Of a DNA stretch of 64,000 bases, positions 34,837 to 44,542 are shown piece by piece. Under the pieces are notes generated by a model. That model was not told the origin of the DNA and did not search any database. It was given only the letters and a program-made list of their open reading frames with translations. The first letter of the stretch is position 1, and the number at the start of each line of letters is the position of its first letter. This DNA is from UBA7359 sp964523895 (GTDB taxonomy: Bacteria; Pseudomonadota; Gammaproteobacteria; Eutrophobiales; Eutrophobiaceae). Where the stretch lies: the NCBI GenBank assembly GCA_964523895.1, contig CAZGBJ010000007.1:42258-106257 (forward strand), in the 5' to 3' direction. The position numbers and the translations under genes were made by a program.

Positions 34837-36056
34837 ATTGTCGTCATTGTAAACAGCAGCTGGTGCATGAGTTCTTGAACTTGGGTTATGCTCCACCATC
34901 AAATTCATATTTGAGTATTGAAGATTTAAATAAACCCGAGTTAACTTATCCATTGAGACTCTTTGTTTGTTCTAATTGTTGGTTAGTGCAAATAGAGGAC
35001 TACACTTCAGCTGAAGAACTTTTTGATAATGATTATGCCTATTTCTCTTCAGTTTCTAAAGACTGGCTTGCACATGCAAAAAGCTATGTTGAGAAAATCA
35101 TTCCAAAAATTGGTTTAACTAATGACAGTTATGTCATTGAGATTGCGGCTAATGATGGCTACCTATTAAAGAATTTTGTGGAATTGAAAATTCCGTGTTT
35201 GGGTATTGAACCTACGGCTAACACTGCAGAAGCAGCAGAAAAACAGGGCATTGCTATACTTCGTGATTTCTTTAGTAAAACATTGGCGACACAATTACAG
35301 AAAGAAAGTAAACAGGCGGACTTGATTATTGGGAATAATGTCTATGCTCATGTGCCTGATTTAAACAATTTTACTGCTGGGCTAAAAATCTTACTTAAAG
35401 AAAGGGGAACTATTACTCTGGAATTTCCTCACTTGATGCAATTGTTGAAAAATACACAATTTGATACTGTATATCATGAGCATTTCTCATACTTATCTTT
35501 ATACACCGTAATCAGAATATTCTCTGTAGCAGAATTGCGAGTATGGCATGTAGAGGAGCTGGATACTCATGGTGGAAGCTTGAGGATCTATGGTTGCCAT
35601 GAGAATGACTCTCGACAATCAACACCAATTGTCGCGGAAATATTAGCTGAAGAAGAACTTCAAGGGATGCGTAATTTAAAACTTTATAGCTTTTTCCAAG
35701 AACGTGCAGATAGAATAAAGAATGCACTTTTAAAATTCTTGATTGAACAGAAAGATAAAGGTAAAAAAGTTGTGGCTTATGGAGCTGCAGCGAAAGGTAA
35801 TACAATACTTAACTATGCGGGGGTCAAGTCAGATCTGCTTCCGAGAGTTTATGATGCCGCTCAGTCAAAGCAAGAAAAATTTCTTCCTGGTAGCCATATT
35901 CCAATATTGAACCCAGATGAAATCGAAAAAGATAGTCCTGATTATATTTTGATTTTACCCTGGAATATCTCAAAAGAGATCATGGGAAAACTCAAGCAAG
36001 TTAAAGAATGGAATTGCCAGTTTGTAACAGCTATTCCTGAGATTGAAATTATTTAG
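34833..36056 (+). CDS. Sugar C-methyltransferase (zinc-finger type)
   Basis: 407 residues with three parts: an N-terminal zinc-binding unit (CRHCKQQL and CSNCWLVQ cysteine pairs), a SAM core (VIEIAANDGYLLKNF, GNNVYAHVPDLNNF), and a C-terminal Rossmann-like domain (KGKKVVAYGAAAKGNTILNYAG). This is the NovU/TylCIII/EvaC group that methylates a ring carbon of a 4-keto-6-deoxysugar. With rfbF, rfbG and the epimerase it should give a C3-branched CDP sugar. TTG start within the preceding stop. Confidence 0.88.
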   Translation: MNCRHCKQQLVHEFLNLGYAPPSNSYLSIEDLNKPELTYPLRLFVCSNCWLVQIEDYTSAEELFDNDYAYFSSVSKDWLAHAKSYVEKIIPKIGLTNDSYVIEIAANDGYLLKNFVELKIPCLGIEPTANTAEAAEKQGIAILRDFFSKTLATQLQKESKQADLIIGNNVYAHVPDLNNFTAGLKILLKERGTITLEFPHLMQLLKNTQFDTVYHEHFSYLSLYTVIRIFSVAELRVWHVEELDTHGGSLRIYGCHENDSRQSTPIVAEILAEEELQGMRNLKLYSFFQERADRIKNALLKFLIEQKDKGKKVVAYGAAAKGNTILNYAGVKSDLLPRVYDAAQSKQEKFLPGSHIPILNPDEIEKDSPDYILILPWNISKEIMGKLKQVKEWNCQFVTAIPEIEII

Positions 36057-36061
36057 CTCAT

Positions 36062-37180
36062 ATGAGACAGCGTATTCACTACACAAAGCCTTCTATAACA
36101 GAGTTGGAAGTAGAGTATGCCACAGATGCTACTCGTAATGGTTGGGGTGAGAAATGTTATGAATATATTGAGAAATTTGAAGATTCATTTAAAGAACATC
36201 TTAATGTTAAATATGCAATTGCGACATCAAGTTGTACTGGAGCCCTTCACTTAGGGCTCTCTGCTTTAGGAGTAGGCCTCGGAGATGAAGTAATACTCGC
36301 TGATACAAATTGGATTGCATCGGTTTCCCCTATTACGTATCTTGGTGCATCTCCAGTCTTTGTTGATATATTACCGGATACGTGGTGTATAGATCCCAAA
36401 GAAATTGAAAAAAATATTACTTCAAAAACAAAAGCGATTATTGCAGTGCATTTGTATGGAAACCTTTGTGATATGGATGCTTTACTCGAGATTAGTCAAA
36501 AATATAATGTACCTGTTATTGAAGATGCTGCAGAGGCTATTGGTTCTATATATCATGGAAAAAGAGCAGGTAGCATGGGCAAATTTGGGTGTTTTTCTTT
36601 TCATGGAACGAAGACTTTAACTACAGGAGAAGGCGGGTTGTTTGTCACTAATGATGAAAGTCTTTATGAAAAAGTATTGACGCTAAGTAATCATGGTAGA
36701 GATAAAAATCAAACAAGACAATTTTGGCCAGATATGATTGGCTATAAATATAAGATGAGTAATATACAAGCAGCGATAGGTTGTGCGCAACTCAATAGGA
36801 TTGATGAATTGATTAATGAAAAAAGAAGAATATTTGATGCTTATTATCATGAGATATCAGAATATCCTCTTGCAATGAATCCAGAATATGATGGCACTGT
36901 AAATGGATATTGGATGCCAACAGTCATTATAGCTGAAGCTGTTGGCATCGAAACAGATAAACTGTTGTCCGAATTTCATAAGCGAGAAATGGATTGTAGA
37001 GTGTTTTTTTATCCGTTGAGTATGTTGTCAATGTTTAAAGAAAAGAAATCCAACAAAAATAGTTATTCACTATACAAGAGAGGAATTAACCTGCCATCGT
37101 ATCATGATCTTACCCAAGATCAGATTTACAGTGTTACTCAAGTTGTAAAAAATTATTTTAAAAATATGAGTCTAACTTGA
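36062..37180 (+). CDS. DegT/DnrJ/EryC1/StrS aminotransferase
   Basis: 372 residues, perosamine-synthetase-like. PLP Lys in CFSFHGTKTLTTGEGG, Asp in VIEDAAEAIGS, N-terminal IHYTKPSITELEVEYATDATRNGWG. It likely aminates C4 of the C-methylated CDP-4-keto sugar, after the methyltransferase encoded 5 bases upstream. A 90-base gap precedes the acyltransferase gene. Confidence 0.87.
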   Translation: MRQRIHYTKPSITELEVEYATDATRNGWGEKCYEYIEKFEDSFKEHLNVKYAIATSSCTGALHLGLSALGVGLGDEVILADTNWIASVSPITYLGASPVFVDILPDTWCIDPKEIEKNITSKTKAIIAVHLYGNLCDMDALLEISQKYNVPVIEDAAEAIGSIYHGKRAGSMGKFGCFSFHGTKTLTTGEGGLFVTNDESLYEKVLTLSNHGRDKNQTRQFWPDMIGYKYKMSNIQAAIGCAQLNRIDELINEKRRIFDAYYHEISEYPLAMNPEYDGTVNGYWMPTVIIAEAVGIETDKLLSEFHKREMDCRVFFYPLSMLSMFKEKKSNKNSYSLYKRGINLPSYHDLTQDQIYSVTQVVKNYFKNMSLT

Positions 37181-37270
37181 TTTATACTCATTTATATAAG
37201 AAGCATTCGGTCAATTAAGAACAATAATATTTAAAAAAGTACTTTAATATGTTCTGTATATAATAACTAC

Positions 37271-37948
37271 ATGAAAAATAATATATTATTATGGGGTGGG
37301 CGTAGTAAAGCACGGATTGTATGTCAAATGTTAAAAGAGATGTTTGAAGTTGAAAGTTTAATAATATTTGACAATACACTTGATGAAATTTCATTTGAAT
37401 ATGGTGGTTCTCACATCAAGGATATAAAAAATCTGAAAAGTATAATTCAAAATTTATCACATTTTGTTGTTTGTATTGGTGGAGAACATGGCGCTGCACG
37501 CTATAAAACAGCAATTACACTTGAAGCGCTAGGACTAAAAACGGTTGATTTAATCCATCATCATTCATTTATAGATACTTGTAATGAAATTGGTCGCGGT
37601 TGCCAAATAATGCCTTCCGCTACAATTCATAAATTTTGTAAGATAGGTGACTACTCAATTATTAATACAAATGCCACGATCGATCACGAATGTAACATAG
37701 GAAATGGCGTTCATATAATGGCAGGAGCATCAATTGCTGGGAAAATTGTAATTGATGATTTTTCTACTATAGGGACAAATGCTACGATATTGCCAAACCT
37801 TCGAATTGGGCGAGGAGCATTTGTAGGTGCCGGTGCTGTTGTAACAAAAGATGTTGATGATTACGGCGTTGTTGTTGGTGTCCCAGCAAAAGAGGTAAGG
37901 AAGAATATTATAAGTATAAATGAGATGCTGTTAGAAAAATTGAAATAA
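37271..37948 (+). CDS. NeuD/PglD-type sugar acyltransferase
   Basis: 225 residues: an N-terminal Rossmann-like domain (NILLWGGRSKARIVCQMLKE) and a C-terminal hexapeptide beta-helix (IGRGCQIMPSATIHKFCKIGDYSIINTNATIDHECNIGNGVHIMAGASIAG). His in ATIDHEC is the family's catalytic base. Acetylates amino or hydroxyl groups of nucleotide sugars; here probably the amino group introduced by the preceding aminotransferase. Its 227-base downstream gap shows no RNA gene, terminator or promoter I can support. Confidence 0.85.
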   Translation: MKNNILLWGGRSKARIVCQMLKEMFEVESLIIFDNTLDEISFEYGGSHIKDIKNLKSIIQNLSHFVVCIGGEHGAARYKTAITLEALGLKTVDLIHHHSFIDTCNEIGRGCQIMPSATIHKFCKIGDYSIINTNATIDHECNIGNGVHIMAGASIAGKIVIDDFSTIGTNATILPNLRIGRGAFVGAGAVVTKDVDDYGVVVGVPAKEVRKNIISINEMLLEKLK

Positions 37949-38175
37949 TATATTTTTAATTGAACTTTGAATATGTAGCTTTTAGATTTTTTATTACTTT
38001 AAATAGCACTTCCGTGAAATATTAGTATCGAGGGTATTCTTTAAAAGATAAGTTTTTTCCATACTAATTATTTATTAACTATAAATTTTCGTTGGTAAAT
38101 TAAGAAGGTGGCGAACTCATCAATATTTAATGCCAGATTGTGAAAAAATGTGTCTTTAAAGTAAAAGGATAAGAT

Positions 38176-38943
38176 ATGAACGATAGAAATAGTGATAATC
38201 CATATGAAGATTTTAAAAGTGACTGCGTTAAGGAAGTATCTAAGCAATCAGAAGACACTGAATTTACTAATATTACAAATGATTGGTTAAACGTGGCTAA
38301 TAGGTATAAATACTCTTACCATTATGAATGGTTAGGGAGGCCAATTATTCAGTATCCACAAGACATAATGGCAATGCAGGAAATAATTTGGTCTATCAAA
38401 CCAGATTTAATTATAGAAACAGGCATTGCTCATGGTGGGTCTTTAATTTTTTCAGCATCAATGTTGGAGCTAAATGCAATGTCTGAAGGCCCAGTAGACG
38501 CTAAAGTATTAGGGATAGATGTGGATATACGTAAACATAATCGCGATGCGATAGAAGCACACCCTTTGTATCATCGAATTTCAATGATTGAAGGTTCGAG
38601 CATATCTTCGGATGTGATCGAAATGGTGAAAGAAGAGTCGAAGAATAAAAATAACATACTTGTTTTTTTGGATTCAAATCATACGCATGAACATGTTTAT
38701 AAGGAACTGATTGCATATGCACCATTAGTGACTTTGGGAAGTTATTGCGTTGTGTTCGATACTGTAATAGATGATTTTCCTAAATCAATGTTTCCAAATA
38801 GACCATGGGGTCCTGACGATAATCCGAAAACTGCAGTAAAAAAATATTTAAATGAGCATTCAGAATTTATTGTAGATGAATATTTTCAAAACAAATTAAA
38901 AATAACTGTGGCCCCAGATGGATATTTAAAAAAGATAAAATGA
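38176..38943 (+). CDS. CmcI/cephalosporin hydroxylase family protein, sugar O-methyltransferase candidate
   Basis: 255 residues. SAM-binding region DLIIETGIAHGGSLIFSASMLEL, then GIDVDIRKHNRDAIEAHPLYHRISMIEGSS and NILVFLDSNHTHEHVYKEL. This pattern defines the CmcI family, whose glycan members methylate sugar hydroxyls. Substrate unknown. AAAGGAT provides a good ribosome site, and the gene overlaps the HisF-like gene by 4 bases. Confidence 0.8.
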   Translation: MNDRNSDNPYEDFKSDCVKEVSKQSEDTEFTNITNDWLNVANRYKYSYHYEWLGRPIIQYPQDIMAMQEIIWSIKPDLIIETGIAHGGSLIFSASMLELNAMSEGPVDAKVLGIDVDIRKHNRDAIEAHPLYHRISMIEGSSISSDVIEMVKEESKNKNNILVFLDSNHTHEHVYKELIAYAPLVTLGSYCVVFDTVIDDFPKSMFPNRPWGPDDNPKTAVKKYLNEHSEFIVDEYFQNKLKITVAPDGYLKKIK

Positions 38944-39752
38944 CGAAAAGTTATTCATCTCGTATTGGAGCTATGCGCCTTATAGCGAGACTAGATATAA
39001 AGTCTGATAAATTAATAAAAACAATAAAATTGGAAGGCGTGCAGCATATAGGGGATCCTGGAATAGTAGCAAAAAAATACTACGAACAAGGTATCGATGA
39101 AATACTATTATTGGATACTGTTGCTAGTTTATATGGAAGGAACCATCTCGTAGACGTAATCAAATATGTTTCATCAAACACGTATATACCAATTACAGTT
39201 GGTGGAGGAATAAGAAGTATTGAAGATGTAGAAAGTATTTTATCTGTCGGCGGTGATAAAATAGCAATTAATACTGCTGTAATAAAAAACCCTGTGTTAA
39301 TTAGTGACTTGGCAAAAAATTTTGGCTCTCAGTGCATTGTTTTGCAAGTCGATGCAAAATTTATTTGTGAAGGAAAATGGGAACCATATACAGATGGAGG
39401 TCGTGAACGAACCTATTTAGATGTTATTGATTGGGTAAAAAAAGGTTATGAAATGGGGGCAGGTGAAATACTTTTAACATCAATTGATCGAGAAGGAACA
39501 TGTAAGGGGCTTGATTTGGGTTTATGTAATGTTGTTTCTAAATCTGTGCCTATTCCTGTAATTGCATCAGGAGGAGTTGGTTCTATTGAGGACGTTATTC
39601 AAGGTAGTAAAAATAGTAATGTTGATGCAATTGCAATGTCGGATTTACTTAATGTAAAAAAAATAAATATTAAAGAAATTAAAGATAGATGCGCTGAAAA
39701 AGGAATTGAGATAAGAAAGGTTGCTAATGAAAATAGTTATAATCGATTATAA
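38940..39752 (+). CDS. wbuZ: HisF-like amidation protein WbuZ
   Basis: 270 residues, (beta/alpha)8 barrel of HisF type: RLIARLDIKSDKLIKTIKLEGVQHIGDPGIVAKKYYEQGIDEILLLD, ITVGGGIRSIEDVESIL, IVLQVDAK, SIDREGTCKGLDLGL, ASGGVGSIEDV. Both catalytic Asp positions of HisF are present. Copies next to HisH-like and WbuX-like genes belong to the sugar amidation system rather than histidine synthesis. It would supply a channel for ammonia from the WbuY subunit. Confidence 0.88.
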   Translation: MTKSYSSRIGAMRLIARLDIKSDKLIKTIKLEGVQHIGDPGIVAKKYYEQGIDEILLLDTVASLYGRNHLVDVIKYVSSNTYIPITVGGGIRSIEDVESILSVGGDKIAINTAVIKNPVLISDLAKNFGSQCIVLQVDAKFICEGKWEPYTDGGRERTYLDVIDWVKKGYEMGAGEILLTSIDREGTCKGLDLGLCNVVSKSVPIPVIASGGVGSIEDVIQGSKNSNVDAIAMSDLLNVKKINIKEIKDRCAEKGIEIRKVANENSYNRL

Positions 39753-40365
39753 ATCAGGAAATATTCAGAGTCTTATACATGCGTTGCAAGAAATTGGGTG
39801 TGATTTTTTGCTCTCTAGTAAAAAAGAAGATATTTTAAATGCAGATCGAGTGATACTACCTGGGGTTGGAGCGTTTGGAAGGTGTATAGAACAATTTAAA
39901 AATTTTAAGCTAGACCTTGTCATTAAAGAGTATGTGGCATCAGGGAAGTATGTTTTAGGTATTTGTGTTGGTATGCAAATACTTTTTGAAGAGAGTAATG
40001 AATTCAAGAGAAATGAAGGTTTAGGGATTATTAAAGGCCAAGTTAAGAAACTTCCTGTATCTGCGAAAAATGGTGAGCGAATAAAAATACCACATACAAA
40101 TTGGTCTCCTATTTATTCCCCGCAGAAAAAAAAATGGATAAATACACCTTTTTCAAATATTGTAGAAAATGAATACGTCTATTTTGTGCATTCTTACCAT
40201 GCAATTCCCTCTAATAAAGATGAGGTTATTGCTCTCACATCTATTGGGGGTCATGATATATGCGCAGCTATACAAAAAGAAAATGTTTTTGGTTGCCAAT
40301 TTCATCCTGAAAAAAGTGGCAACGTTGGCTTATCAATATTAAGAAACTTTATTGCTTTGAAATGA
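39727..40365 (+). CDS. wbuY: HisH-like glutaminase WbuY
   Basis: 212 residues from ATG 39727; an in-frame TTG 39721 is less likely. Class I glutamine amidotransferase: nucleophile Cys in VLGICVGMQILFEES, His and Glu in GCQFHPEKSG, oxyanion region PGVGAFGRC. It releases ammonia from glutamine for the partner barrel and, in this context, for the N-acetyl sugar amidotransferase encoded next. It overlaps wbuZ by 26 bases. Confidence 0.88.
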   Translation: MKIVIIDYKSGNIQSLIHALQEIGCDFLLSSKKEDILNADRVILPGVGAFGRCIEQFKNFKLDLVIKEYVASGKYVLGICVGMQILFEESNEFKRNEGLGIIKGQVKKLPVSAKNGERIKIPHTNWSPIYSPQKKKWINTPFSNIVENEYVYFVHSYHAIPSNKDEVIALTSIGGHDICAAIQKENVFGCQFHPEKSGNVGLSILRNFIALK

Positions 40366-40396
40366 ATAGTTATAAACAGATATTTGAGGTATTGAG

Positions 40397-41650
40397 ATGA
40401 CTTTTTCTGAAAATGTGAAAAATAATTTAAACAGAAATTTTGGTGGTTTGGAAGTTAAGTATGGCTTGCCTAGCGAAGTTGTGTTCTGCAAAAAATGTGT
40501 AATATCAAATCAGCGACCAATTACAACTCTTGAGGTTGAGCATGATGAGTCACAAAAAAAGCCAACGACAAATTTTGATGAAGATGGTGTTTGCGATGCA
40601 TGTCGTTGGGCAGAGTACAAGGAAGAAAAAATAGATTGGGAGGAAAGAGAGCGACATTTAAAAGAGCTTCTTAATAGATACAGAAGTCCGAATGGAGATT
40701 ATGATGTGGTTGTGCCTGTTAGCGGGGGTAAAGATTCATGCTACGTGGCCCATTTGCTAAAAGAAAAATATAAAATGAATCCATTGACTGTAACTTGGGC
40801 TCCTCATATATATACAGAACCAGGTTGGCGTAATCTTCAATCTTTTATTAACTCGGGTTTTGATAATATTCTTACAACACCGAATGGGAAAGTGCATCGG
40901 TTACTTACTAAATTAGCATTTGAAAAGCTTGGGCATGCCTTCCAGCCATTTATTTTAGGGCAAAGAAATATCGCGCCTAAAATTGCACTTAAGAATAACA
41001 TAAAGCTAGTGTTTTATGGGGAAAACGTTGCTGAATATGGTAATAGAATAGAAGATAATCTACATCCTCAAATGGAAAAACTATTATATACAAGTATAGA
41101 CATATGTAATGATGATTTATTTATTTCTGGTGTGACAATAAAAGAATTAAAAGAAAAATATAGTATTCAACATTCTGATCTAATTCCATATGGTTCTCCA
41201 AGTATGGATGAAATTGAAAGTAATGAAATTGAGTTTCACTATATGAGCTTTTATAAGAAGTGGATTCCTCAAGATAACTATTACTATGCTGTTCGGAATA
41301 CTGGTTTCCAACCAAATGATGAAAGAACTCAAGGAAGTTATTCTAAGTACAGTAGCTTTGATGATAAAATAGATTCCTTTCATTATTATATGACATACAT
41401 TAAGTTTGGTATGGGACGTGCTGTGGCTGATGCATCTCAGGAAATTAGAACTGGAAAGATCAGTAGAGATGAGGGAGTTGCATTAGTTAATCGCTATGAT
41501 CATGAATTTCCATCTAGATACTATAAAGAATTCCTTGATTATATTGATATAACTGATGATGAATTTAAATCAATAACCGAGGTGTTTCGTTCTCCTCATT
41601 TGTGGAAAAAAGAAGATGATCAATGGGTTTTGAGGCATAAAATAAAGTAG
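40397..41650 (+). CDS. wbuX: N-acetyl sugar amidotransferase WbuX/PseA type
   Basis: 417 residues. N-terminal cysteine pairs FCKKC and CDAC, then the ATP pyrophosphatase loop VVPVSGGKDSCYVAHLLKEKY. Members turn an N-acetyl (or acetamido) group of a sugar into an acetamidino group, or amidate related groups, using ammonia from WbuY/WbuZ. The likely targets here are pseudaminic acid (PseA role) or the HexNAcA sugars. Classified from motif and gene trio; exact substrate is inferred. Confidence 0.88.
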   Translation: MTFSENVKNNLNRNFGGLEVKYGLPSEVVFCKKCVISNQRPITTLEVEHDESQKKPTTNFDEDGVCDACRWAEYKEEKIDWEERERHLKELLNRYRSPNGDYDVVVPVSGGKDSCYVAHLLKEKYKMNPLTVTWAPHIYTEPGWRNLQSFINSGFDNILTTPNGKVHRLLTKLAFEKLGHAFQPFILGQRNIAPKIALKNNIKLVFYGENVAEYGNRIEDNLHPQMEKLLYTSIDICNDDLFISGVTIKELKEKYSIQHSDLIPYGSPSMDEIESNEIEFHYMSFYKKWIPQDNYYYAVRNTGFQPNDERTQGSYSKYSSFDDKIDSFHYYMTYIKFGMGRAVADASQEIRTGKISRDEGVALVNRYDHEFPSRYYKEFLDYIDITDDEFKSITEVFRSPHLWKKEDDQWVLRHKIK

Positions 41651-41670
41651 TAATTATAAAATTTTTATAA

Positions 41671-42567
41671 ATGGCATCAGACAACCCAATCGTAAGCATA
41701 GGTATTCCTGTGTATAATTCGGAAAAATTTATTTCCGATACGCTCAATTCAATTGTTTCCCAGTCGTACAAAGAATTGGAAATAATTATTTCAGATAATG
41801 CGTCTACTGATGCAACATCAGAAATATGTAAGAGTTACTCGGAAAGGGATATAAGAATAAAGTATGTAAGGCAGGAATATAATCTAGGTAGTGATTTGAA
41901 TTTTAAATACGTTTTTGATGTTGCAAAGGGAGAATTCTTTATGTGGCATGCTGCACATCATCTTCGTTCTCATGATTATGTTGAAAAAAATATTATTTTT
42001 TTAAAAAATAATCCACTATATGTTGCTTCAGGATCTCCAGACTGCTTTAAAGATGAAATTAATGATCCGAGCAAACTAGCATTCTTTTCATTTGATGGTA
42101 ATTGTTACAATAATTTAAAATGTTTTCTGAATAATTGTTGGAGAAGTCATGGGATATTTTATTCCTTGATAAGGAAAACAACGATAGGCAGTACAGAATT
42201 AATAGGTTGGAAATGTATAGCTCAAGATTGGATCTTGATTATTTATTTATTGTTAAAGGGGAAGATTCATAGAGTTCAGGAAGGGAGATTGCTTTTGGGA
42301 AGAGAAGGGCAAAGTAACTCAAATGTTCCATTTGATGGGCTTATAAATAAGAAAATAGAGCATTTTTTTCCACTGTATGAATTTACATTATATTTTATTA
42401 AATCGATTTCTTTTGAAAATGAGATAGGAGTTGTTGAAAAAATTAATTTATATTCAATTATTTTTTGGTTAAATATAAAATATAAAATCAGGGAAGGAAT
42501 AAATGTAATATTGCGTGCAGCACAAATAACGGCAAATAATTTATTTATGAGAAAGGATAAAGTATAA
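41671..42567 (+). CDS. Family 2 glycosyltransferase
   Basis: 298 residues with GT-A fold: VSIGIPVYNSEKFISDTLNSIVSQSYKELEIIISDNASTDATSEI, YVRQEYNLGSDLNF, then MWHAAHH in the position of the DxD region. The usual DxD aspartates are replaced by WHAA, which is seen in some GT2 subgroups but makes a metal-dependent transfer uncertain. It is probably one of the assembly glycosyltransferases of the repeat unit. Confidence 0.8.
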   Translation: MASDNPIVSIGIPVYNSEKFISDTLNSIVSQSYKELEIIISDNASTDATSEICKSYSERDIRIKYVRQEYNLGSDLNFKYVFDVAKGEFFMWHAAHHLRSHDYVEKNIIFLKNNPLYVASGSPDCFKDEINDPSKLAFFSFDGNCYNNLKCFLNNCWRSHGIFYSLIRKTTIGSTELIGWKCIAQDWILIIYLLLKGKIHRVQEGRLLLGREGQSNSNVPFDGLINKKIEHFFPLYEFTLYFIKSISFENEIGVVEKINLYSIIFWLNIKYKIREGINVILRAAQITANNLFMRKDKV

Positions 42568-42634
42568 GTTGCAAGAAATTAAATATTGCATTGAGATGGT
42601 GTGATAGTATGAGCAATCTACTTAATTAAATGCG

Positions 42635-44518
42635 TTGCTAAAAATAAATGAGCAATTGAAAAAATACTTCTATTATATTTTAACTAATCAGGCATGCATT
42701 GCTTTGTTAGTAACAGCGATATTCGCGATTCAATTTCTCTATTGCTTACCATTCTTAGGTAATACTAGGGTATTTAATCCTGAAACAGTAGGGACTTTAA
42801 TTAGTTATTTTATCTACGCAGGAGAGCCATTTTCTTTCCCATTGGGGGAAATAAAAAGCATCACCTTTCCTTTTGTCGATGGGAATGTAGGCAACGTTGG
42901 TGCTCTACCACTGTTTGCGATTACATTTAAAGCTTTAGGAAAAGTTCTATCGTATTTTCAAAAGTTTGATTATTTTATCTTTGTTGAAATCCTCTCTAGT
43001 TTTCTTACGGCATATTTTTCGATGAAAATATTACTGATGTTGGGTGTTAGGCATGTTGGCTTTAGAATACTGGGTGCCTTGTTGGTGGGGACATCGTTAA
43101 TTATGTTAATAAGAAGTGCCTCTCTTCAACCATTCTGCGTGGTTCAATTCCCATTGTTTACAATATGGATGTATTTAATGTTGCTTGTGCTGCAGGGCAA
43201 GGATGTATTTTACCGAAAAGACTTGTTGGTTATGTTTATTTTTCCCATAACAGCATTAATCGATAATTACACATTGGTTGGCATAATATTGGGCACAAGT
43301 GTATTGGTTGTGTTTGAATTTTACGAAAGTTATTTTGGCGGACTTGCTTCTTCATGGAGCCGGTTTAATAGAATATTCTGGATTTTAATTGCAGGAATAT
43401 GTTTGAGTATATTGAGTTTGTATATTATAGGAATGTATCCGTTGCCTTCAATGGCCAGTTTTTTTACAAGTTACGATGTTGGTGCAGGAGGTAGATATCA
43501 TGTGGCTGATTTATTCTCACTATTCATTCCAGTTGGTGATAATTATAGTGGATTACCAGTAAGTTCTTTATTAGGAAAATTTCATTTTTTACCTAATACA
43601 AATCAGTTGGGAAAAGGACAGCATGAAGGAGTTGCCTATATTGGGACGGCAATTATATTTATATGGTTTTTTCTGATAATTAATTTTCTATATTCATGTA
43701 AAATAAGTTTGCTTAAGTATCGAAAGAAAAAAGAATATCAATTTAGATTGCATTCTTCTTGGATGAAGTTAGGCATTGCTTCTATAGTTGTTTTCTTATT
43801 CAGTTTTGGGTATGAATTACATGTTCTCGGCATGCCCATGTCTAATTTTCCTTTGATGCCTGCTGCCTGGTTATCAGATCGTATTCCTGCCTTGTACAAT
43901 ATAAGGGCTCCTGGACGATTGGCTATATTATTAAGCTTGTTCATTATATTAGAGGGAATTAGATCATTTCATAAATGGTATGATAATTATAAAAGTGAAC
44001 TTGGAAAGCAGCCGTCAACTAAATGGTTTTCTCGATCAGTACATCTAAGTTTAGTGTTTTTTGCAATAATACATTTGGTTGAAATATCATCACTTTTAAA
44101 ACCAGTTGCAGTTCAAGCATCTCATCCAATAGGTGGGGTTTATTCTGAAGAAGATATTAAGGAGCTTCGTCGATTAGGAGATTCTTATGATGTGGTTTTG
44201 ATTGCCCCTACGGTCAAATCATTTGATGTTGAGTGGATGACAGAAGCATATGCCTTAGCCTATTATCTAGAGTTGCCGTCAAATCTATATTTAATAGCAA
44301 GAACTATTCCTCAGCATGATAACAAAATCGCAAAAGATCTGTTTCGCATTGAGAATGGGGAATGGGATTCTCTTATAAATGAGTATGGCAATATTCTATT
44401 TGCTATGCCTTATTATCTTGCAGAGCAGCTTCGTTCTAAAATGGAAAATAGATTTTCAGAAGTAAGAATTGGACCTGTTTCTCTTTGGACACAAAAAAAG
44501 GTTTCAATTAGTACGTGA
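42635..44518 (+). CDS. Multi-spanning membrane protein, DUF6311-like (GT-C or polymerase candidate)
   Basis: 627 residues with about 10-12 hydrophobic helices in the first 500 residues and a soluble C-terminal tail. The first periplasmic loop (AGEPFSFPLGEIKSITFPFVDGNVGNVGALPLF) resembles DUF6311 proteins, a GT-C-like group of unknown function. GT-C enzymes use polyprenyl-linked sugars at the periplasmic face. It could therefore be a side-branch glycosyltransferase or stand in for the missing Wzy polymerase. TTG start. Confidence 0.65.
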   Translation: MLKINEQLKKYFYYILTNQACIALLVTAIFAIQFLYCLPFLGNTRVFNPETVGTLISYFIYAGEPFSFPLGEIKSITFPFVDGNVGNVGALPLFAITFKALGKVLSYFQKFDYFIFVEILSSFLTAYFSMKILLMLGVRHVGFRILGALLVGTSLIMLIRSASLQPFCVVQFPLFTIWMYLMLLVLQGKDVFYRKDLLVMFIFPITALIDNYTLVGIILGTSVLVVFEFYESYFGGLASSWSRFNRIFWILIAGICLSILSLYIIGMYPLPSMASFFTSYDVGAGGRYHVADLFSLFIPVGDNYSGLPVSSLLGKFHFLPNTNQLGKGQHEGVAYIGTAIIFIWFFLIINFLYSCKISLLKYRKKKEYQFRLHSSWMKLGIASIVVFLFSFGYELHVLGMPMSNFPLMPAAWLSDRIPALYNIRAPGRLAILLSLFIILEGIRSFHKWYDNYKSELGKQPSTKWFSRSVHLSLVFFAIIHLVEISSLLKPVAVQASHPIGGVYSEEDIKELRRLGDSYDVVLIAPTVKSFDVEWMTEAYALAYYLELPSNLYLIARTIPQHDNKIAKDLFRIENGEWDSLINEYGNILFAMPYYLAEQLRSKMENRFSEVRIGPVSLWTQKKVSIST

Positions 44519-44542
44519 TAAAATTACGATGGGGGACATCAA

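Noticed and set aside
37949..38175. 227-base gap as a promoter or RNA gene
   Set aside because: No hairpin with T run, no convincing -35/-10 pair, no second ops.
38940..40365. hisF/hisH as histidine biosynthesis genes
   Set aside because: Linked to a WbuX-type amidotransferase in a glycan operon and without any other his gene; the amidation role is more likely.
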